From assembly GCA_028335825.1 (NCBI GenBank), contig JAIOKI010000024.1, positions 186,001 to 250,000 of the forward strand: a stretch of DNA of 64,000 nucleotides, read 5' to 3'. The DNA is from Nosema muscidifuracis. Taxonomy: Eukaryota > Microsporidia > Nosematidae. A program made the translations under genes and the position numbers. Positions 57,782 to 64,000 of the stretch are shown piece after piece (position 1 is the stretch's first letter; each line of letters opens with the position of its first letter). The notes under the pieces were generated by a model. That model was not told where the DNA came from, did no database searches, and worked only from the letters and a program-made list of their open reading frames with translations.

Positions 57782-57953
57782 TGGGGTGAAAAATATGAAA
57801 TAATTTATATTTTTATCCTTTAGAATTTAAATTCTAATTTATGCTTAATTTTAAATTTATACTTTTATTTTAAAATTTGTTTATGCCGTTTATTCATAAT
57901 TATTTATATTTATGCAAAAAAAATATTTAAAATTTCTATTTTTATGCCCTCGT
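57782..57953. promoter_or_regulatory. Divergent promoter region with CCC-type start motifs
   Basis: A 172-bp region between the divergent TBL1-like (-) and HOP2-like (+) starts. Each start has a CCC-type motif close by: TTTTTCACCCCA before the - strand ATG, and TTTTTATGCCCTCGT before the + strand ATG at 57,954. Such motifs just upstream of start codons are an established microsporidian expression signal. Coupled regulation of the two genes is inference. Confidence 0.6.
57947..57950 (+). promoter_or_regulatory. CCC-type start motif (HOP2-like gene)
   Basis: GCCCTCGT directly before ATG 57,954. It places the start codon at MDEYE rather than at 57,912. Confidence 0.6.
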
Positions 57954-59120
57954 ATGGATGAGTATGAGATAGAAGATAGTTTGAAATTTACACCTTCTTG
58001 TTATAGTAAAGAAGAAGAAGGAACATTTATAAATTCACAAGATTTTTTTATGACACAGGAATGTGATAAGAAAGAAGAGTTTAATTGTAAATTAGAAGAG
58101 AAAGGTGATAAAAAAGAAGAAAAAGTGAAGCATATTGAATTTGAAGAAATTAAACTAAAAAATGCAGAAGAAGAGAGTGAAGTAAATTTAGAATCTGAAG
58201 AAAATAGTGAAAGTGAAGACAATTCAAATCAAAACAAGAATGAAAATGAATCGGATGAAAGTGAAGATGATATTTCAGATGAGAAGTCAGAAGATGAGTC
58301 TGAATCTGATATTTCTTCGGAAGAAATTGTTTCTGTTCGAAGATCTAAGAAGAATAAAAGCACTCCAATTAAAAAGACAGTAAAACGTACCAAAATTAAA
58401 CCCAGAAAGAAGAAAAAAGAGAGTGAAAATAAAGAAACTAAGAAGAGTAATAAACAAAAAGAGAAGTTAACAAAAACTATTAAAGATAAAAATAAAGATT
58501 CTTCTAATGAATGTTCCTTAGAAAAGGATAATAAATACAATCTAAATCATAACGAATTGAAAATATTTAACTTCTTTTATAATATTAATAGACCAGTAAG
58601 TAGTACAGAATTAGCTTTAAATTTTAAGGGTCAGATAGTTTCTACTGCTCTTCAAGGAATATGTACTACATTAGAAAATAAATCTCTTCTAATTATTAAG
58701 GTATACAGTAAATCTAAAATATACATGATTAATCCAAATGTATTTGACATGAATAAAGCTGAAGAGTACAAGATAGAACTTAATAATAAAATAAAATTAA
58801 ATGAGGAACTTAAGAAGAAATATTCAGATATAAATACAGAATTAAGAAGTTTAAAGAGTATGGATACAGAAGAAGAATTAGATGAGAAGATTAAGATTAT
58901 TAAGAATAATATAGAAGAAATAGAAAGTAGAATTTGTCTCAAGGAAGAAGGATTACTTGTTACTAAGAAAGAAGTAGAAGATTATGAAAAGAAGATGAAT
59001 AAGATTAATAAAGTTTATAAAGAAAGAAGTAAAGTTGTTCAAGAAATATTAGGAATGCTTTGTGAAAATATGAATATTAAGAAGAAGGAATTAGTAGAAG
59101 AAATGGAATTGGATTTATAA
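57954..59120 (+). CDS. HOP2: HOP2/TBPIP-like recombination protein with acidic N-terminal extension (388 aa)
   Basis: The C-terminal half matches Hop2 (TBPIP/PSMC3IP), which with Mnd1 helps Dmc1/Rad51 strand exchange in meiotic recombination. There is a winged helix at about 197-262 (IFNFFYNINRPVSSTELALN ... ALQGICTTLENKSL ... SKSKIYMINPNVF) followed by a long coiled coil (about 265-375: KLNEELKKKYSDINTELRSL, then leucine-rich heptads). Unusually, residues 1-195 form an acidic, Ser/Glu-rich then Lys-rich low-complexity region absent from the usual about 210-220-residue Hop2. The ATG at 57,954 (MDEYEIE) is chosen because a CCCT motif lies 4-7 bases before it; an ATG at 57,912 is in frame but precedes this motif. 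An alternative reading is that only the C-terminal half is the conserved gene product. Confidence 0.72.
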   Translation: MDEYEIEDSLKFTPSCYSKEEEGTFINSQDFFMTQECDKKEEFNCKLEEKGDKKEEKVKHIEFEEIKLKNAEEESEVNLESEENSESEDNSNQNKNENESDESEDDISDEKSEDESESDISSEEIVSVRRSKKNKSTPIKKTVKRTKIKPRKKKKESENKETKKSNKQKEKLTKTIKDKNKDSSNECSLEKDNKYNLNHNELKIFNFFYNINRPVSSTELALNFKGQIVSTALQGICTTLENKSLLIIKVYSKSKIYMINPNVFDMNKAEEYKIELNNKIKLNEELKKKYSDINTELRSLKSMDTEEELDEKIKIIKNNIEEIESRICLKEEGLLVTKKEVEDYEKKMNKINKVYKERSKVVQEILGMLCENMNIKKKELVEEMELDL

Positions 59121-59254
59121 AATATATTAATTTTATTAAAATATTTTAGAAGGTGACAATGCGATTGAAAATGTTTTGTATATTTAGAATTCAAAAATCT
59201 TTAACATTTTTAATTGTGTTAAATTATAAATTAAAAAAATTGAGGAGAATTTTT

Positions 59255-59536
59255 TTATTTATCAAATTTTATATTAAGAGCTTTCTCAAATGATTTAGCT
59301 AATTTTTTATCATAATTAGCTGTACCTTTTTCCCATTCTTTAATTACACATACTTTCTTATCCATCTTTTTTGCTAAATCCTTCTGATCCATTTCTAAAC
59401 GAATACGAGCTTCTTTAATTTTATCTTGTATATGTTTAGGAATAAGTTTAAGACTAACATCATCATCCAAGGTAACAGTATTATTTTTAGGAGCTTCTTT
59501 CTTCTTACGAATTATTATTGGTTTATCGTAGTTCAT
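59255..59536 (-). CDS. MBF1: MBF1 transcriptional coactivator (93 aa)
   Basis: Multiprotein-bridging factor 1 links sequence-specific activators to TBP. The core helix-turn-helix is clear: LKLIPKHIQDKIKEARIRLE, MDQKDLAKKM, then VCVIKEWEKGTANYDKKLAK and FEKALNIKF at the end, matching the MBF1 HTH (about residues 30-92). It is shorter than typical fungal or animal MBF1 (about 145-150 aa), since the N-terminal MBF1 domain is reduced to about 28 residues (RKKKEAPKNN type), as commonly seen in compact microsporidian proteins. The CACCCTAAT motif before the ATG supports the start. It converges with the HOP2-like gene (134 bp between the stops). Confidence 0.88.
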   Translation of the reverse strand: MNYDKPIIIRKKKEAPKNNTVTLDDDVSLKLIPKHIQDKIKEARIRLEMDQKDLAKKMDKKVCVIKEWEKGTANYDKKLAKSFEKALNIKFDK

Positions 59537-59540
59537 ATTA

Positions 59541-59545
59541 GGGTG
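59541..59545 (-). promoter_or_regulatory. CCC-type start motif (MBF1)
   Basis: On the - strand CACCC lies four bases before the MBF1 ATG, within TTTTTTTACACCCTAATATG. Confidence 0.6.
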
Positions 59546-60470
59546 TAAAAAAATGAATAACTTAAGAAAATTAATATAAATTACAGTGTTTATTTATAAA
59601 CAAGAATAATTTTTTAAGTAAATATTTATTCAGTATTTTAGACTTCCTGTATCAAATATAATATGTTTTATTTAAATTTCTACTTATTAGGTCTTCCCAA
59701 TAAATTATTTTTTTTGTCTAGAGGCCTAAAACGCAAAAAAAAATTCTAAAAAAAAATGCCTTTTTTATAAAAAACTGTTACAATTTCGTATTCAACTAAA
59801 AATAATTTGCTTAGATGATAGAGGATGTTTAAAAGAATCCTTCTTACAGTATTAAGGCAAAGAAAATGGTGTATTCAAATTGTATTTATTAGAGTATTTT
59901 CTTATCATATCAGTCAAATAATAATTCTGAGGTCAAATTCATATCATTTTATTATTATTTTTCGTGTTTAATTAAAATGACGCAGGTAAAATACTTTTAA
60001 AATTGGTTGAATAAAATCGATACATGTTAAATTAGGAAAGACTTAATACTGTGGCATTCTAGTTATACATTTAATAATCTTCATTTCAAGATTAAGACGA
60101 GTAATTGAAGGCGTTGATATATTAATATTTCTCATTTTTTATTTATTCTCGTTATTCTGATGATCGATAGGTTAAAAGCCTGACAGATTTATATTTTATT
60201 TTTGTAATCAATAATACAATTATATTTTTAATTAATCATATATGTAAAAAATTAGAATTATATTTACTTATTTTTTAACTCTAATAAAATTCATTCCTGT
60301 CTTGTGAACATAAAAGCTTTAGTTAGTACAATTATATCATTTTTATAAATCCTGATCTATAAATTTAAATTAAATAAATTATAAGATATTAAAAAGATTT
60401 ATAATAAATAAATTAATAATAAGATATTAAAAAGATTTATAATAAAAAAATATTTCTAAACATTTATTTA

Positions 60471-60578
60471 TCAGAAATATCCCTCAAAAGTATCTTCTGA
60501 TTCTTTTTCTTTTGGTTTATTTTTTTTAGCTGTTATAAACTTATAAAAAAATACGGATAAGAAAAGTAAGAAATTCAT
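60471..60578 (-). CDS. Possible 35-aa membrane-anchored peptide
   Basis: The ATG-initiated frame encodes MNFLLFLSVFFYKFITAKKN, then a Lys/Glu-rich tail ending in DTFEGYF. It has a hydrophobic N-terminal segment followed by a charged tail, like the two larger repeat proteins nearby, but it is tiny and has no CCC motif. It may be chance in A/T-rich DNA. No family was recognised. Confidence 0.25.
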   Translation of the reverse strand: MNFLLFLSVFFYKFITAKKNKPKEKESEDTFEGYF

Positions 60579-61227
60579 TAAAAAACTGTATATTCGTTTT
60601 TTTATATTTTAGTTAGGCCAATTACCTTTTTTAATGTAAAAATTCATATTAAATGTCATTATGGAAAAAGTTAATTGAAATAAAAACCAATTAGAAGATA
60701 TACTATTTATTATTGTAGATAAGATAATTTTTTTTGTGTATTTAAGTTTTAATAATTATTTATATTTGTTTAAGATTCGTATTGATATGTAATTAATAAA
60801 TTAAATTATTTTCAATATGATGTAATTTGTTGTTTTATAAACAAATACTTAATCATTTTATATTTACATCAAAATATTATTTCTATATTGATCCAATCAT
60901 TTTTTGATTACTAAATTAAGTATTTTTATTATTTTCAAATATAAAAATTAAATTTATATTACTGTTAAATTTACGATTTTTATTGATGTTAAATTTACGA
61001 TTTCTATGGTTTTTTATAAAATAACTTATGAATCACCAATTTTAGAGTTTTCAATTAAAGGAGGTTGAAAAATTACTACTTTATCAAAAATTAAAAATAT
61101 TTATATTTAATCTTTAACACTCTTTATATATTAAAAAGATTTAATTATAATTCGATTATTTAATGTAATTTTCAATATTAATGAAAACATAATTTAATCG
61201 TAATGCGTTTTATCATTAAGTAAGACT

Positions 61228-61325
61228 ACCTTGACTTTAAGGATTCCTCGAAAAGGAGGTTGTGACCACGCGAGCAGATTCAACGAAGAGGTAGACTAGA
61301 AGATTAAGCTAATCGAAATCTGTTT
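61228..61325. ncRNA. Candidate structured non-coding RNA
   Basis: This roughly 95-base island is far richer in G and C than anything within 1 kb. It has successive local inverted repeats: CCTT-GACTTT-AAGG (about 61,232-61,245), TCCT-CGAAA-AGGA, GTTG...CAAC around GTGACCACGCGAGCAG, and GATTA-AGC-TAATC (about 61,301-61,313). An outer near-complement also exists (CTACCT with AGGTAG, about 61,229 and 61,288). No long open frame crosses it. It is not a standard tRNA: there is no T-loop/D-loop consensus. The AGCAG context faintly recalls the SRP RNA S-domain but is not sufficient for that call. The strand is undecided. Confidence 0.4.
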
Positions 61326-62248
61326 ATGATTAAATAAAAAAAAACATCATTTTAATATAACTAAATTAAATTTTTAATTACTAAACAGCATATTCTTCTT
61401 AAAACTTGTTGAGAATTTTGTATAAGTTTAAGGAGTAAAAAAAACAAATGAATGTTGAATCTTAACTTTTAGAATATGAACAAGCTGTGATATACTTTAA
61501 TCACATCAAAATTAAAATAATTTATACACAGAAGACAAAAAGAAATAAATATAATAAATTCAATACAAGTGTCAACATAAGATAAGTCACACACCCACAG
61601 AAGAAGTGACTTAAAAACAATTTAATATTGAAATGATTTTTATTGGGATCACAAAGATTCTCATAGTAAAATATCTATGTAAGGCTAACTTCCCAAAAGA
61701 AATACCACAAAAACTTTTTATAAATATACTAGCTAAAGATTATCGTTTTCAGAATAGGAATGTACTACTAGGGATTTAGAAATATAATTATAATTTATTC
61801 TTAAACTAGAGTTATAATATTTAAAAATCAAAAGCATTACAATTAGAAAAATAAATCTACAATTTTATTCTTCCCATTTCTTTGATATTTTTATCTTTCT
61901 ATAGGACAATATTGAAAATCTATACATAAATAAAAATTTAATCCTAAGTTCAATATTTATATTAAATTAAAAGTGGTTTATTAATGTGGTTACGCAAAGG
62001 AAGAAATAAAACAAAAAATATAGTTAAATTTGCTTTCTTCAAGACATAAATATTTTTTAAAATAACTCAGACAACTACCATCAATATTTCTAATTAGGTA
62101 TGAAAAAATGTTAGATTCAATTCATATTGCACACCATTTAATTTTTGCTTGTAGAATGAAAAAAATTAATACAAGATATTATTTTATAATACAAATTAAT
62201 GAATACTGTATTTTTAATTAATAAATAGTTAAAATTGAGATAAATTAT

Positions 62249-63898
62249 TTAATTGATCACTTGTATATAATAATTCAATAATTTATAAATATTATCCAAA
62301 CTAGGTTCAATCGGAACATAATCAATTAAATTTTTTAAAGTATATCTAATATCTCTAAACATTAATTCATAAATATTAAATTTATATTTAGATATATTTT
62401 TTTCTTGATTAATCTTATAAAGGAATTCCTTTATGTAAGAAATAAAGTCATTAGAAGCATTTTCTACACTTTGGAAGAAATTAAATAGAATAATTGTATC
62501 TTTAGAAAAATTATTTAAAGCTAGTTTTTTCTTGTACATCTCACACATTTCAAAATACATTAATAAATCAAAATAAATGTTTGGAATAGTTTTATGATGA
62601 TAACTAATCTCCTTTATGATAAATTGAGCGAGTTTTTCGAAATATTCATTTTTAGAACTATTATTCTCTTCAATTAATTTTTGATTAAAGTATTCAAAAA
62701 TTAATTTATTTTCAGATTTTTCCACCAAACCTAAAGTGAACAGAATTTCTTTCATTATAAAATATCTAGCTTTTTCTTTATTCGATATAATACTTATTAT
62801 AATATCTTTATATAAATCACTACCTTTAATAAGATAAATAAATCTTAAAATGGTTTCAATATCTTCTACACCGTTTTCTTGACAAGTTCTGAAAAAAGAC
62901 TTCATTTCTTCAAAATCATTTTTATCGAGATTATAACAAATATGATCCTTTTTATATTGGAAATCTTCATAATTATTTATAACATAATAATGATCTTCTA
63001 AAAATATTACGTCATTAGATAATACTACTTTTAGATTTTGAGATTGTTTTTTACTGTCTTTTCTTAAAGAAATAAAAAAATTTAGATTATCAGTTTGAAA
63101 ATGTAAACTATTTTCATAAAGTATAAATGATTTTCTGTATTCATCAAATTCACTTGCTCTTAACCTAGCTATATTATCTTTTTTATCAATATAAAAATGA
63201 GACATTTTTATTAATGATAATAAACTTAATATTTTTTTAATCTCTTCTTCCTTACAATCGTAATAAGTTTCAAGATAATATTCTAGATATTTTGTGGAAT
63301 TAAATTTATTCATATCGATAGTGTATATAAATATATTTTTGTTATCTGGAGTTAAACAAAAATTAAATACAAAATTATCGTAATTTCGTATTTCGTTTAA
63401 AGTAGAAATTTGTTTTCCATTATAAGTTAAATTTTCAAAAGATGAATTATTTATCAGAATTTTATCGTATTCTAAGTAAGATTTAGTATCTAAATTATTA
63501 TCAATATAGTGAGAATAATTTGACAGATTTTTCATTAGATTATGGATAATATTTGTATATTTAATATTTCTTTCATTATTTACAATATGTAAATATTTAT
63601 CTTTATCATTTAATTTGTATACAATTTCAACAATTTTTTTTTTCAATTCATCTAAGCAGCAATTTAGACTTAAAGTAATTTTATCTTTTAATCTTCGTGA
63701 TTCATCGTATCTTGTAATAAAAATCCGTGATTTATTGATCGTTAGCACATGAATAGGAAGATTAAAGTCTTCTTCTATAAATAAAAAATCTCTTGCAACA
63801 GTTTTCTTCAAAACCATTTCAGATAAATCTTCTCGCATTGATTCTAACAAATCAAATGCATAAATTGATAATAAATGTATTAAAGTTAAAAATTTCAT
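62249..63898 (-). CDS. Predicted secreted protein of unknown function (549 aa)
   Basis: I do not recognise a family. The N-terminus (MKFLTLIHLLSIYAFDLLES) is a good signal peptide with likely cleavage around residue 15-20, and no second membrane segment is clear. The rest is a uniformly Lys/Asn/Glu/Ile-rich, mostly helical protein. Cysteines are few (for example CCLDEL near 80, FFRTCQENGVED near 345). There are no internal repeats. The start is supported by a CCC motif (TACCCAATCATG on the - strand). In this clade such proteins are often lineage-specific secreted or host-facing factors; that role is inference only. Confidence 0.7.
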   Translation of the reverse strand: MKFLTLIHLLSIYAFDLLESMREDLSEMVLKKTVARDFLFIEEDFNLPIHVLTINKSRIFITRYDESRRLKDKITLSLNCCLDELKKKIVEIVYKLNDKDKYLHIVNNERNIKYTNIIHNLMKNLSNYSHYIDNNLDTKSYLEYDKILINNSSFENLTYNGKQISTLNEIRNYDNFVFNFCLTPDNKNIFIYTIDMNKFNSTKYLEYYLETYYDCKEEEIKKILSLLSLIKMSHFYIDKKDNIARLRASEFDEYRKSFILYENSLHFQTDNLNFFISLRKDSKKQSQNLKVVLSNDVIFLEDHYYVINNYEDFQYKKDHICYNLDKNDFEEMKSFFRTCQENGVEDIETILRFIYLIKGSDLYKDIIISIISNKEKARYFIMKEILFTLGLVEKSENKLIFEYFNQKLIEENNSSKNEYFEKLAQFIIKEISYHHKTIPNIYFDLLMYFEMCEMYKKKLALNNFSKDTIILFNFFQSVENASNDFISYIKEFLYKINQEKNISKYKFNIYELMFRDIRYTLKNLIDYVPIEPSLDNIYKLLNYYIQVIN

Positions 63899-63902
63899 GA
63901 TT

Positions 63903-63905
63903 GGG
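63903..63905 (-). promoter_or_regulatory. CCC-type start motif (secreted protein gene)
   Basis: On the - strand TACCC lies four bases before the ATG of the 549-aa gene. Confidence 0.55.
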
Positions 63906-64000
63906 TAAAAATTTCAAATTTATATTTTTTCAAATAAATTAATTTTTTAGTAGAAAAATCGAAAATATTGAAAATCATGGATAGATGAAAAATGAAGAAA

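Larger units (their letters stand above)
59540..62240. other. Long AT-rich intergenic region
   Basis: About 2.7 kb without a long open frame. It holds a GC-rich, hairpin-containing island at about 61,228-61,325, a small open frame at 60,471-60,578 (-), and a direct repeat AAGATATTAAAAAGATTTAT (about 60,385 and 60,422). Nothing else stands out. Confidence 0.6.

Noticed and set aside
61220-61310. tRNA reading of the GC-rich island
   Set aside because: Near-complementary ends suggest an acceptor stem, but no D-loop GG or T-loop TTC consensus is placed correctly on either strand.

Overview
The window looks like a chromosome-end-proximal piece of a microsporidian genome from the Nosema/Vairimorpha clade. 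Three things point there: the very short SSU rRNA (about 1.23 kb) opening with the microsporidian 5' end; an LSU rRNA with the 5.8S-equivalent fused to its 5' end and no ITS2; and extremely AT-rich spacer with short, intron-less host genes, several of which carry a CCC-type motif a few bases before the start codon. The species cannot be named from sequence reading alone.

Layout. 1-1,089: spacer upstream of the rDNA. 1,090-about 5,000: one SSU-ITS-LSU rDNA unit on the + strand. 5,060-12,100: a non-LTR retrotransposon (LINE) cluster just downstream of the LSU, holding one element with two long overlapping open ORFs (an ORF1 of 643 aa with coiled coil and RRM-like C-terminal domain; an ORF2 of 1,236 aa with APE-type endonuclease, reverse transcriptase and C-terminal CCHC motif). 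It is preceded by a nearly identical 1-kb duplication of the ORF1/ORF2 junction. 12,105-14,233: two pieces of a short-LTR Ty3/gypsy fossil sharing an LTR. 14,490-15,541: fragments of a second, related LINE lineage and of the first.

15,960-50,650: a large, heavily decayed transposon graveyard without a recognisable host gene. By conceptual reading of both strands I can place four further Ty3/gypsy fossils, five copies of an R2/R4-type (RLE-endonuclease) LINE, one Merlin-like and one MULE-like DNA transposon relic.

51,600-64,000: a host gene block. It has two small single-pass membrane proteins with 10-residue tandem repeats, a 5S rRNA gene, a VPS45-like Sec1/Munc18 protein, a LisH/WD-type TBL1/SIF2-like protein, a HOP2-like recombination protein with a long acidic extension, MBF1, a candidate structured non-coding RNA, and a 549-residue predicted secreted protein of unknown function. 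The genes are mostly on the - strand. The TBL1-like and HOP2-like genes are divergent across a 172-bp shared promoter region.

The most unusual observations are the recurring ORF1-C-terminal/ORF2-N-terminal LINE module, the run of neighbouring host genes that each evolved an unrelated 30-bp tandem repeat, a 71-bp array that has copied the 3' end of the TBL1-like gene several times, and the GC-rich hairpin-bearing island near 61.23-61.32 kb. Family calls rest on motif recognition by eye; no database search was possible.
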